Below, one piece after another: positions 1 to 8,088 of a stretch of 64,000 nucleotides of DNA. The notes beneath the pieces are model-generated. The model worked only from the letters and a program-made list of their open reading frames with translations. It was not told the DNA's origin and made no database searches. The position numbers and the translations under genes were made by a program. This stretch comes from Streptomyces acidiscabies (GTDB taxonomy: Bacteria > Actinomycetota > Actinomycetes > Streptomycetales > Streptomycetaceae). The stretch covers positions 3,616,001 through 3,680,000 of the forward strand of contig NZ_JAGJBY010000001.1 of the NCBI RefSeq assembly GCF_020010905.1. The letters run 5' to 3'. Numbering within the stretch: the first letter of the stretch is position 1; the number at the start of each line of letters is the position of its first letter.

Positions 1-368
1 GACTCGCCGAGTCCGCCAAGGACGTCCGCGGGATCGCCCTGGTGACCGGGCAGGTGCCGGACGGGACGACTCCGGACGACCTGCGCAAGCTGGTCCTCGA
101 CGTGCGGGGCCGTATCCAGGGTGGCCGCGCCGCCGTCGTAGCGATCTTCACCGTGAACAACGGCAAACCGCTGACCGTGATCGCCACCAACGAGGCCGCC
201 CGTGAGCGCGGTCTCAAGGCGGGCGATTTGGTCCGCACGGCCGCCAAGACGCTCGGCGGCGGTGGCGGCGGGAAGCCGGACGTCGCCCAGGGCGGCGGCC
301 AGAACCCGGCCGCCGTCGGCGAGGCCGTGGACGCGGTCGAGCGACTGGTCGCCGAGACGGCCAACTGA
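1..368 (+). CDS. alaS: Alanyl-tRNA synthetase, C-terminal fragment (5' end outside window)
   Basis: Open frame from the left edge (first full codon at base 3) to the TGA at 366-368, giving about 121 residues. The translation has the C-terminal DHHA1-type domain of alanyl-tRNA synthetase: a valine-rich core followed by the glycine-rich GGGGGGKPDVAQGGG stretch and a final helix ending VERLVAETAN, the usual AlaRS end. The full enzyme charges tRNA-Ala in the cytoplasm; this domain helps tRNA contact and editing. The stop overlaps the ruvX start by one base (TGATG), so the two are translationally coupled. The catalytic and editing domains lie upstream of the window. The identity is supported by both the sequence and the alaS-ruvX-mltG-aroE order known in actinobacteria. 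Confidence 0.93.
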   Translation, partial: LAESAKDVRGIALVTGQVPDGTTPDDLRKLVLDVRGRIQGGRAAVVAIFTVNNGKPLTVIATNEAARERGLKAGDLVRTAAKTLGGGGGGKPDVAQGGGQNPAAVGEAVDAVERLVAETAN

Positions 369-820
369 TGCGCCGAGGACGCCGGCTCGCGATCGACGTC
401 GGGGACGCCCGGATCGGGGTCGCCTCGTGCGACCCCGACGGGATCCTCGCGACCCCGGTCGAGACGGTCTCCGGCAAGGACGTACCGGCTGCTCGGCGCC
501 GGCTGAAGCAACTGGCCGACGAGTACGAGCCGATCGAGATCGTCGTCGGGCTCCCGCGCTCCCTCAAGGGGGGCGAGGGGCCGGCGGCGGTCAAGGTCCG
601 GGGCTTCGCGGAGGCGCTGGCCAAGGCGGTCGACCCGATTCCGGTTCGGCTCGTGGACGAGCGGATGACGACCGTGACGGCCGCTCAGGGGCTGCGCGCC
701 TCGGGCGTGAAGTCGAAGAAGGGACGCTCCGTCATCGACCAGGCCGCCGCTGTGATCATCCTTCAGCAGGCCCTGGAATCCGAACGGGTGTCAGGTAAAG
801 CACCCGGAGAGGGCGTCTAA
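368..820 (+). CDS. ruvX: Putative pre-16S rRNA nuclease / Holliday junction resolvase-like YqgF
   Basis: 150 residues, the usual length for the YqgF/RuvX family (RNase H fold). The N-terminal LAIDVGDARIGVA motif supplies the first catalytic Asp, and VVGLPRSLKG and VRLVDERMTT are the later family motifs with acidic residues. E. coli YqgF matures the 5' end of 16S rRNA; a Holliday-junction role has also been claimed, so the in vivo function here is inferred. ATG at 368 overlaps the alaS TGA. The short basic tail before the TAA is poorly conserved. Followed by a 106-bp gap before mltG. Confidence 0.93.
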   Translation: MRRGRRLAIDVGDARIGVASCDPDGILATPVETVSGKDVPAARRRLKQLADEYEPIEIVVGLPRSLKGGEGPAAVKVRGFAEALAKAVDPIPVRLVDERMTTVTAAQGLRASGVKSKKGRSVIDQAAAVIILQQALESERVSGKAPGEGV

Positions 821-926
821 GTGGTCATCTGATCGCGATACGGTAACGTTCCGCGCGATGCGGAGGTGTTCGAACAGCCTCCGCACAACAGAGGCGGAAC
901 CGCAGCCTCGCGGCTCTAGGGGATCG

Positions 927-2663
927 ATGACTGAGTATGGCCGGGGCCCGGGCCCCGCACCGTGGCATCCGGAGGACCCGTTGTTCGGGGACGGCGGATG
1001 GGAAGGGCAGCAGGCGCCCATGGGGCACCAGCCTGCCTACGGGGGCCACCAGCAGTACCCGCAGGAGCCGCAGCAGCAGACGTCGTACAACGGCTGGACC
1101 GACGGCGGCCAGCAGCCCGGATACGGCCAGAACCCGCAGCCGCAGTACGACCAACAGCAGTACGACCAGCAGCAATATGACCAGTACGGTCAACCGGTCT
1201 ACCCCCAGTACGACCAGCAGCAGTACCCCCAACCGAACCAGCCGCAGTCCTATCATCAGGGCGGCTGGGACGGCACCGGCACCCACGCGCACGTCCCCTA
1301 CGCGGCGGATCCCGGCGACCCCTACGGCCAGCAGCCCGCCGCGTACGGCGCCGAACAGCCCGACTTCTACGGCACCCCCGACGCCTACCCGCCCCCGGAG
1401 CCCCCGGCCCGCCGCCGCGAGCCGGAGCCCGAGCCAGACCTCGACCCCGAGCCGCTCGGCGGCATCCTGCCCGAGCCGGCCGACCCGGTCGACGACGAGG
1501 GCACGCTCGCCGAGGCCGCTCCCGAGGAGCGCGGCCGGCGCGGCGGCAAAGGAGGCAAGGGCAAAGGGGACAGCGGCAAGAAGAAGCGCCGCAACGGCGC
1601 CGCGTGCCTTGTCGTCGTGCTCGTCTTCGGCGGGGGTATCGCCGGGGTCGCCTACTTCGGCATGCAGTTCTACCAGGACCGCTACGGCGCGTCCCCGGAC
1701 TACGCGGGTAACGGCACGGACGAGACGGTCTCCGTCACCATCCCGAAGGGCGCCGGGGGCGCGGCCATAGGGCGTGAGCTGAAGGCCGCGGGCGTCGTCA
1801 AGAGCGTCGACGCGTTCGTGTCCGCGTTCACGCAGAACGCCAAGTCCGGGAGCATCCAAGAGGGTTCGTACGTCCTGAACAAGGAGATGTCCGCCCAGGC
1901 GGCCGTCGCGATGATGCTCGACCCCAAGAGCCAGAGCAACCTGATCATCGCCGAGGGCACCCGCAACGTCGCGGTCTACGCGCAGATCGACAAGCGCCTC
2001 GACCTCTCCGAGGGCACCACCGCGGGCGTCGCGAAGGCGAAGTACAAGGACCTCGGCCTGCCGGACTGGGCGCTGAACCACCCGAACGTGAAGGACCCGC
2101 TGGAAGGGTTCCTGTACCCGTCGCGGTACGCCGTGGCCAAGGCGGACAAGCCCGAGACCCTCCTCAAGGAGATGGTGACTCGCGCCAACCAGAAGTACGA
2201 GCAGCTCGGTCTGGAGAAGCAGGCCGACAAGCTCGGGCTCGACGGGCCCTGGCAGCTCCTCACCGTCGCGAGCCTCGCGCAGGCCGAGGGCACCAGCCAC
2301 GACGACTTCCGCAAGATGGCCGAGGTCGTCTACAACCGCCTCAAGCCCGGCAACCCCCAGACGTACGGCTCGCTGGAGTTCGACTCCACGTACAACTACA
2401 TCAAGAACCAGAGCAAGATCGACCTGACGATCGCCGAGCTCAAGCGGTTCAACAACCCGTACAACACGTACTACGTCAAGGGGCTGCCGCCCGGCCCCAT
2501 CGACAACCCGGGTGACGAGGCGCTGCGGGGCGCCCTCAACCCGACCGACGACGGCTGGTACTACTTCATCTCGCTGGACGGCAAGACCAGCAGGTTCACC
2601 AAGACCCTCGCCGAACACGAGGAACTGGTCGCCGAGTTCAACGAGTCCCGCAAGGGCTCCTGA
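927..2663 (+). CDS. mltG: Endolytic murein transglycosylase MltG with long Gln/Tyr/Pro-rich cytoplasmic region
   Basis: 578 residues from ATG 927, preceded by an AGGGG ribosome site; an in-frame ATG at 858 lacks one. Residues 1 to about 215 are cytoplasmic and of low complexity, first Gln/Tyr/Pro-rich with YDQQQ repeats (1141-1240), then acidic and Lys-rich. One membrane helix follows (around ACLVVVLVFGGGIAGVAYF) and then an extracytoplasmic YceG/MltG domain. Visible family motifs are LEGFLYPSRY, ASLAQAEG (Glu matching the E. coli catalytic Glu), VVYNRLK, LEFDSTYNY and GLPPGPIDNPG. MltG cleaves nascent glycan strands near the membrane and is thought to set strand length. E. coli MltG has only a short cytoplasmic tail, so the extension is a notable addition. 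15 bp from aroE. Confidence 0.93.
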   Translation: MTEYGRGPGPAPWHPEDPLFGDGGWEGQQAPMGHQPAYGGHQQYPQEPQQQTSYNGWTDGGQQPGYGQNPQPQYDQQQYDQQQYDQYGQPVYPQYDQQQYPQPNQPQSYHQGGWDGTGTHAHVPYAADPGDPYGQQPAAYGAEQPDFYGTPDAYPPPEPPARRREPEPEPDLDPEPLGGILPEPADPVDDEGTLAEAAPEERGRRGGKGGKGKGDSGKKKRRNGAACLVVVLVFGGGIAGVAYFGMQFYQDRYGASPDYAGNGTDETVSVTIPKGAGGAAIGRELKAAGVVKSVDAFVSAFTQNAKSGSIQEGSYVLNKEMSAQAAVAMMLDPKSQSNLIIAEGTRNVAVYAQIDKRLDLSEGTTAGVAKAKYKDLGLPDWALNHPNVKDPLEGFLYPSRYAVAKADKPETLLKEMVTRANQKYEQLGLEKQADKLGLDGPWQLLTVASLAQAEGTSHDDFRKMAEVVYNRLKPGNPQTYGSLEFDSTYNYIKNQSKIDLTIAELKRFNNPYNTYYVKGLPPGPIDNPGDEALRGALNPTDDGWYYFISLDGKTSRFTKTLAEHEELVAEFNESRKGS

Positions 2664-2678
2664 GAAGGACAGGTCCCC

Positions 2679-3518
2679 ATGACAGAACGGGCCGCCGCAG
2701 CCCGCCGCGCCGCCGTGCTCGGTTCACCGGTCGCGCACTCCCTCTCCCCGGTGCTGCACCGCGCCGCGTACGACGCGCTGGAGCTGACGGACTGGTCGTA
2801 CGACCGCTTCGAGGTCGACGAGGACTCCCTCGCGGACTTCGTCGCCGGGCTCGGCGGGGAGTGGGCGGGGCTGTCGCTGACGATGCCGCTGAAGCGGGCC
2901 GTCATCCCGCTGCTGGACGAGATCAGCGAGGCGGCGGCCTCCGTCGAGGCCGTCAACACGCTGGTGTTCACCGAGGACGGCCGCAAGGTCGGCGACAACA
3001 CCGACATCCCCGGCATGGTCGCGGCCCTGCGCGAACGCGGCATCGAACAGGTCGAGTCCGCCGCGATCCTCGGCGCCGGCGCCACCGCGTCCTCCGCCCT
3101 CGCCGCGCTCTCCCGCATCTGCGCCGGCGAGGTAGTCGTCTACGTCCGCAGCGAGGCGCGCGCCGCCGAGATGCGGCAGTGGGGGGAGCGGCTGGACGTC
3201 GAGGTCCGTACCGCGGACTGGGGCGACGCGGCCGAGGGGCTGCGGGCGCCGCTGGTCGTCGCGACGACCCCGGCCGGGGCGACGGACGCGCTCGCCCACG
3301 CCGTACCCGAGCGCCCGGCGACCCTCTTCGACGTCCTGTACGACCCCTGGCCGACCGAACTCGCCGCGCGCTGGTCGATGTACGGGGGTGCCGTCGTGAG
3401 CGGACTGGACCTCCTGGTCCATCAGGCGGTCCTCCAGGTCGAGCAGATGACCGGGCTCAGGCCCGCTCCCGTGGACGCGATGCGAAAAGCGGGCGAACAC
3501 GCGCTCGCCTCCCGCTAA
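2679..3518 (+). CDS. aroE: Shikimate dehydrogenase
   Basis: 279 residues, normal for AroE. It reduces 3-dehydroshikimate to shikimate with NADPH in the shikimate pathway. Substrate-site motifs are visible: SLSP near residue 20, LTMPLK with the catalytic Lys near 70, VNT, and GDNTDIPG. The nucleotide-binding GAGATASSALAAL lies in the second domain. The C-terminal DLLVHQAVLQ motif is also typical. ATG 2679 has an AGAAGGACAGG ribosome site. It sits 15 bp after mltG and is separated from aroC by a small membrane-protein gene, so it probably belongs to the same transcription unit as the aro genes. Confidence 0.95.
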   Translation: MTERAAAARRAAVLGSPVAHSLSPVLHRAAYDALELTDWSYDRFEVDEDSLADFVAGLGGEWAGLSLTMPLKRAVIPLLDEISEAAASVEAVNTLVFTEDGRKVGDNTDIPGMVAALRERGIEQVESAAILGAGATASSALAALSRICAGEVVVYVRSEARAAEMRQWGERLDVEVRTADWGDAAEGLRAPLVVATTPAGATDALAHAVPERPATLFDVLYDPWPTELAARWSMYGGAVVSGLDLLVHQAVLQVEQMTGLRPAPVDAMRKAGEHALASR

Positions 3519-3572
3519 GGTTCCCGGGGGCGTCGCGCAGGGGGCGGGGCGCGCATCGGGGGGAGTACCGCC

Positions 3573-3896
3573 ATGACTTTGGCGTCCGGCAAGAGTGAGA
3601 TCTTCCAGTTCGTCCTTCAGTTCCTGCCCGACTGGATCCAGATTCCCGTCCTGTGCCTGATCATCGGGCTCGTGGTGCTGTCCTGGGTCCTGAAGCTGCG
3701 CCGCAAGTGGCTGCTGCGCCGGGCGCTGCGGCAGGTCGGCGCGGGCCAGGGGGCTGTCGTCCAGCAGCAGGGGGACGGGACGCGGGGCGCGGACTTCCTG
3801 GGCGCGTACGCACCCCAGCAGCCGCAGGCCGAAGGGCCCCGGGGCGCCGACTTCCTGGGGTCGTACGCGCCGCAGAACCGGTCCGAGCGGGGCTGA
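3573..3896 (+). CDS. Small membrane protein with duplicated RGADFLGxYAPQ motif, function unknown
   Basis: 107 residues, ATG 3573 preceded by GGGGGGAG. Residues about 17 to 40 (PDWIQIPVLCLIIGLVVLSWVL) form one membrane helix with an amphipathic segment before it and a basic stretch (KLRRKWLLRRALR) after it, predicting a cytoplasmic tail. The tail holds two near-identical copies of RGADFLG(A/S)YAPQ, around residues 71-82 and 89-100, joined by a Pro/Gln-rich linker. I do not recognise a family with known function. The gene lies 54 bp after aroE and 168 bp before aroC, on the same strand. The duplicated motif looks like a short linear interaction motif, which is inference. Confidence 0.8.
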   Translation: MTLASGKSEIFQFVLQFLPDWIQIPVLCLIIGLVVLSWVLKLRRKWLLRRALRQVGAGQGAVVQQQGDGTRGADFLGAYAPQQPQAEGPRGADFLGSYAPQNRSERG

Positions 3897-4064
3897 CTCG
3901 TTCCTCCCGGTGAGTCCGCTTCGTGGACCGGAGAGCGGGTTCGGGCGGGGGACGTGGGAGGATCGAGGGCGGCGGGGCCGGGACGCGCACCCGGGGTCGC
4001 CCGTGCCGTCCGCGTGGACGCGTGGCGGCGCAGCGGTACCAGGCGCGAGCACCGAGGAGCATCG

Positions 4065-5249
4065 TTGAGCAGGCTGCGTTGGCTGACCGCGGGGGAGTCC
4101 CACGGTCCCGCACTCGTCGCCACGCTGGAGGGTCTTCCCGCCGGCGTGCCGATCACCACGGAGATGGTCGCGGACCATCTCGCGCGGCGGCGGCTCGGTT
4201 ATGGGCGGGGCGCGCGGATGAAGTTCGAGCGGGACGAGGTGACCTTCCTCGGCGGTGTCCGCCACGGCCTCACCCTGGGTTCCCCGGTCGCGGTGATGGT
4301 GGGCAACACCGAGTGGCCGAAGTGGGAGAAGGTCATGTCGGCCGACCCGGTGGACCCGGCCGAGCTGGCGGCCTCGGCGCGCAACGCGCCGCTGACCCGC
4401 CCGCGTCCGGGCCACGCGGACCTCGCCGGGATGCAGAAGTACGGCTTCGACGAGGCCCGCCCGATCCTGGAGCGCGCCTCGGCGCGTGAGACGGCGGCGC
4501 GGGTGGCGCTGGGCGCGGTCGCCCGGTCGTACCTGAAGGAGACGGCCGGCATCGAGATCGTCAGCCATGTCGTCGAGCTGGCGTCCGCGAAGGCGCCGCT
4601 GGGCGTCTACCCGGTCCCCGGCGACGTCGAGAAGCTGGACGCGGACCCGGTGCGCTGCCTGGACGCGGACGCGTCGAAGGCGATGGTCGCGGAGATCGAC
4701 CAGGCCCACAAGGACGGCGACACGCTGGGCGGGGTCGTCGAGGTGCTGGCGTACGGGGTGCCGGTGGGCCTCGGCTCGCACGTGCACTGGGACCGGCGGC
4801 TGGACGCGCGGCTCGCGGGCGCCCTGATGGGCATCCAGGCGATCAAGGGTGTCGAGGTCGGCGACGGCTTCGAGCTGGCACGGGTGCCGGGGTCGCAGGC
4901 GCACGACGAGATCGTGAGCACCGACGAGGGTCTGCGGCGCACCTCCGGGCGCTCCGGCGGCACCGAGGGCGGCCTCACGACCGGCGAGGTGCTGCGCGTG
5001 CGCGCGGCCATGAAGCCGATCGCGACCGTGCCGCGTGCCCTGAAGACCGTGGACGTGGCGACCGGTGAGGCCGCGCAGGCGCATCACCAGCGTTCCGACG
5101 TGTCGGCGGTGCCGGCGGCCGGGATCGTCGCCGAGGCGATGGTCGCGCTGGTCCTCGCGGACGCGGTCGCGGAGAAGTTCGGCGGGGACAACGTCGTCGA
5201 GACGCGGCGCAACGTCCGCTCGTACCTCGACAGCCTGACGATCCGATGA
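4065..5249 (+). CDS. aroC: Chorismate synthase
   Basis: 394 residues from TTG 4065, which is preceded by GAGGAGC and begins LSRLRWLTAGESHG, the conserved family N-terminus. A longer in-frame ORF from 3954 adds a non-conserved Arg/Ala-rich stretch and is rejected. The enzyme converts EPSP to chorismate with reduced FMN. Signature motifs are GESHGPALV, RRRLGYGRGARMKFE, RTSGRSGGTEGG and the C-terminal RSDVSAVPAAG. The stop overlaps the aroK start (ATGA at 5246-5249), implying translational coupling within aroC-aroK-aroB. Confidence 0.96.
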   Translation: MSRLRWLTAGESHGPALVATLEGLPAGVPITTEMVADHLARRRLGYGRGARMKFERDEVTFLGGVRHGLTLGSPVAVMVGNTEWPKWEKVMSADPVDPAELAASARNAPLTRPRPGHADLAGMQKYGFDEARPILERASARETAARVALGAVARSYLKETAGIEIVSHVVELASAKAPLGVYPVPGDVEKLDADPVRCLDADASKAMVAEIDQAHKDGDTLGGVVEVLAYGVPVGLGSHVHWDRRLDARLAGALMGIQAIKGVEVGDGFELARVPGSQAHDEIVSTDEGLRRTSGRSGGTEGGLTTGEVLRVRAAMKPIATVPRALKTVDVATGEAAQAHHQRSDVSAVPAAGIVAEAMVALVLADAVAEKFGGDNVVETRRNVRSYLDSLTIR

Positions 5250-5761
5250 GCGGACCACTGGTCGTCCTGGTCGGCCCGATGGGCGTCGGCAAGTCCACCG
5301 TCGGGCAGCTCCTCGCCGAGCGCCTCGGCGTGCCCTACCGGGACACCGACGACGACATCGTCACCGAGCAGGGCCGCGCCATCGCCGACATCTTCGTCGA
5401 GGAGGGCGAGCCCGCCTTCCGCGCGATCGAGAAGGCCGCCGTACAGGCAGCCCTCGCCGGGCACGAGGGGGTCCTCGCGCTCGGCGGCGGCTCCATCCTC
5501 GACGCCGAGACGCGCGACCTGCTCGCCGGGCGCCGGGTCGTCTACCTCTCCATGGACGTCGAGGAGGCCGCCCGCCGCACCGGCCTCAACGCCGCCCGGC
5601 CCCTCCTCGCCGTCAACCCGCGCAAACAGTGGCGCGAGTTGATGGAGGCTCGCCGTCATCTGTACGAGGGGGTCGCCACGGCCGTCGTCGCGACGGATGA
5701 TCGGACGCCGGAAGAGGTCGCCCAAGCCGCCCTGGACGCACTGGAGTTGAAGGACGTATGA
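5246..5761 (+). CDS. aroK: Shikimate kinase
   Basis: 171 residues. Walker A is GPMGVGKST near residue 9, followed by the shikimate-binding DTDDDI, the FRAIE motif and the GGGS loop. The lid Arg lies in the TGLNAARPLL region. It phosphorylates shikimate at the 3-OH using ATP. It overlaps aroC by four bases at its start and aroB by four bases at its end (ATGA at 5758-5761), so the three form a tight operon in the order chorismate synthase, shikimate kinase, dehydroquinate synthase. Confidence 0.96.
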   Translation: MSGPLVVLVGPMGVGKSTVGQLLAERLGVPYRDTDDDIVTEQGRAIADIFVEEGEPAFRAIEKAAVQAALAGHEGVLALGGGSILDAETRDLLAGRRVVYLSMDVEEAARRTGLNAARPLLAVNPRKQWRELMEARRHLYEGVATAVVATDDRTPEEVAQAALDALELKDV

Positions 5762-6834
5762 CGACGACGCGGATCCACGTCGGCGGCGACACGCCGTACG
5801 AGGTGCTGGTGGGCCATCAGCTGCTCGGCGAACTCGCCGGGTTGATCGGTACGAGGGCCAAGCGGGTCGCCGTCGTCCACCCCGAGGCGCTCGCCGAGAC
5901 CGGGGACGCGCTGCGCGCCGACCTCGCCGAGCAGGGGTACGAGGCCGTCGCCATCCAGGTGCCCAACGCCGAGGAGGCCAAGACCGTCGAGGTCGCCGCG
6001 TACTGCTGGAAGGCGCTCGGGCAGTCCGGGTTCACGCGGACCGACGTCATCGTGGGCGTCGGCGGCGGGGCGACGACCGACCTCGCCGGGTTCGTCGCGG
6101 CGACCTGGCTGCGCGGGGTGCGCTGGATCGCCGTACCGACGACCGTGCTGGCCATGGTCGACGCGGCCGTGGGCGGGAAGACCGGCATCAACACGGCCGA
6201 GGGCAAGAACCTGGTCGGGTCGTTCCATCCGCCGGCCGGGGTGCTGTGCGACCTCGCCGCGCTGGAGTCGCTGCCGGTCAACGACTACGTGTCGGGGCTC
6301 GCGGAGATCATCAAGGCTGGGTTCATCGCCGACCCGGTGATCCTCGACCTGATCGAGGCCGACCCCGAGGCGGCGCGTACGCCGGCCGGGCCGCACACCG
6401 CCGAGCTGATCGAGCGGTCGATCCGTGTGAAGGCGGACGTCGTGTCGTCCGACCTCAAGGAGGCGGGGCTGCGGGAGATCCTCAACTACGGCCACACCCT
6501 CGCGCACGCCATCGAGAAGAACGAGCGGTACAAGTGGCGGCACGGCGCCGCCGTATCCGTGGGGATGCACTTCGCGGCCGAACTCGGGCGGCTCGCCGGG
6601 CGGCTGGACGACGCGACCGCCGACCGGCACCGGACCGTTCTGGAGTCGGTCGGGCTGCCGCTGCACTACCGCTACGACCAGTGGCCCAAGCTGCTGGAGA
6701 CGATGAAGGTCGACAAGAAGTCGCGCGGCGACCTGCTGCGGTTCATCGTCCTCGACGGCCTCGGCAAGCCGACCGTCATGGAGGGCCCCGACCCGGCGGT
6801 ACTGCTCGCGGCGTACGGCGAAGTGGGGCAGTAG
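5758..6834 (+). CDS. aroB: 3-Dehydroquinate synthase
   Basis: 358 residues, the standard length. It converts DAHP to 3-dehydroquinate using NAD and a divalent metal, the second step of the shikimate pathway. NAD-binding GVGGGATTDLAGFVAATWLRG, the GGKTGIN motif and metal ligands (Glu in LAEIIKAG, His in NYGHTLAHAIE, His in RHGAAVSVGM) are all present. ATG overlaps the aroK stop. A 22-bp perfect inverted repeat begins eight bases after the TAG and may end the aro transcript. Confidence 0.96.
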   Translation: MTTTRIHVGGDTPYEVLVGHQLLGELAGLIGTRAKRVAVVHPEALAETGDALRADLAEQGYEAVAIQVPNAEEAKTVEVAAYCWKALGQSGFTRTDVIVGVGGGATTDLAGFVAATWLRGVRWIAVPTTVLAMVDAAVGGKTGINTAEGKNLVGSFHPPAGVLCDLAALESLPVNDYVSGLAEIIKAGFIADPVILDLIEADPEAARTPAGPHTAELIERSIRVKADVVSSDLKEAGLREILNYGHTLAHAIEKNERYKWRHGAAVSVGMHFAAELGRLAGRLDDATADRHRTVLESVGLPLHYRYDQWPKLLETMKVDKKSRGDLLRFIVLDGLGKPTVMEGPDPAVLLAAYGEVGQ

Positions 6835-6841
6835 GGCGCCG

Positions 6842-6901
6842 AGGCCCTGTCGTCACATTCCCGTCGTCCGCCCGGCAGGCGGGAATGTGACGACAGGGCC
6901 T
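6842..6901. repeat. 60-bp element with 22-bp perfect inverted repeats downstream of aroB
   Basis: Left arm 6842-6863 and right arm 6880-6901 are exact reverse complements over 22 bases, with a 16-base GC-rich centre. No T-run follows the right arm. It could be an aroB terminator of the kind without a U-tract, or a small palindromic mobile remnant. No target duplication is evident on the flanks. Confidence 0.75.
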
Positions 6902-7074
6902 TAGATCATCGTCGCCCGATTCGGCTTCCACAGCGGGCACTTCGGACCGCCCCCGGTCGTTCACCAAACGACGGCCGGGGGCGGTACCGTTCGGTGGGGG
7001 AGCGGGCCCGCCCGATCAGCTTCGCGCCCCGGAGGCGAACCGAGCCCGCACAGAACGAGACGGAGTGGCACCGG

Positions 7075-7965
7075 ATGCAGCACGCAGTGGGTTCTCCGCT
7101 GCCGCCGCCCCACCAGTGGGGGCACGGTCCGGTCGGCTGGTCGCCGGCCGCACAGCATCCGGGACCGTACCCCTCCCATCCCCACCCGCAGGCGCAGCCG
7201 GGCTTCACACCGCCGCAGGTCCCGCAACCGCAGGTCCCGCCGGTACCCCCGGCTCCGCCGGCCGCCCATCCTCCGGTCCACCAGCCGCCGGGCCCGCCGA
7301 TCCACCAGCCCCCGGTGCCGCAGTACTCCCCGCCGCCCCGGCAGGCCCCCGGTGACGTCACCGGCCATGTCCCGCTGCCGGCCGGCGAGCCCGTCATCGC
7401 CCCGGCGGCCACGATGCTCGCGGTGCTGCTCATCGGCCCCGCCGGAGCCGGCAAGACCAGCGTCGCCAAGTACTGGGCCGAGCACCGCCGCACCCCCACG
7501 GCCCACATCAGCCTCGACGACGTCCGCGAGTGGGTCCGCTCCGGCTTCGCCGACCCGCAGCGCGGCTGGAACGACCACTCCGAGGCCCAGTACCGCCTCG
7601 CCCGCCGCACCTGCGGCTTCGCCGCCCGCAACTTCCTCGCCAACGGCATCTCCTGCATCCTCGACGACGCGATCTTCCCGGACCGCCCCGCGGTGGGCCT
7701 CGGCGGCTGGAAACGGCACGTGGGCCCCGGCCTGCTCCCGGTCGTCCTCCTGCCCGGCCTGGAGGTCGTCCTGGAGCGCAACGCGGAGCGCTCCGGCAAC
7801 CGCCGCCTCACGGACGAGGAGGTCGCGCGCATCCACGGCCGGATGGCGGGCTGGTACGGATCGGGCCTGCCGATCATCGACAACTCGCAGCTCGACGTGG
7901 AGTCGACGGCACGCGTTCTGGACGAGGTGCTGGCGAGGGCGATTGCAAGTCCGCCGAAGTGGTAG
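7075..7965 (+). CDS. P-loop ATP-binding protein (zeta-toxin/AAA_33-like kinase fold) with Pro/His-rich N-terminus
   Basis: 296 residues from ATG 7075; an upstream in-frame start at 6994 lacks a better ribosome site. Residues 1 to about 105 are low complexity, rich in Pro, His and Gln, and probably disordered. A compact P-loop domain follows: Walker A GPAGAGKTS near residue 125, then ISLDDVREWVRSGF, an ILDDAIFPDR motif and a LTDEEVARIHGRM segment, resembling the small-kinase group that includes zeta toxins and antibiotic phosphotransferases. The substrate cannot be assigned. It stands alone between aroB and the M24 gene, about 240 bp after aroB. Confidence 0.8.
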   Translation: MQHAVGSPLPPPHQWGHGPVGWSPAAQHPGPYPSHPHPQAQPGFTPPQVPQPQVPPVPPAPPAAHPPVHQPPGPPIHQPPVPQYSPPPRQAPGDVTGHVPLPAGEPVIAPAATMLAVLLIGPAGAGKTSVAKYWAEHRRTPTAHISLDDVREWVRSGFADPQRGWNDHSEAQYRLARRTCGFAARNFLANGISCILDDAIFPDRPAVGLGGWKRHVGPGLLPVVLLPGLEVVLERNAERSGNRRLTDEEVARIHGRMAGWYGSGLPIIDNSQLDVESTARVLDEVLARAIASPPKW

Positions 7966-8088
7966 CCGAACACAGGTAACCCGTATCCGGCATCCCGCAC
8001 CCAGGCAGTCGCTCAGGAGCCCCCCTTGGTCCCCCGAACGGCACTCCCCAAAACGGCATATTTCGCCACAGACTCCTACGCTCGACTC

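Noticed and set aside
2724..5258. An 844-codon reverse-strand frame
   Set aside because: Antisense to aroE, the small membrane protein gene and aroC, and made of Arg/His/Asp-rich low-complexity sequence; a shadow of GC-rich third positions.
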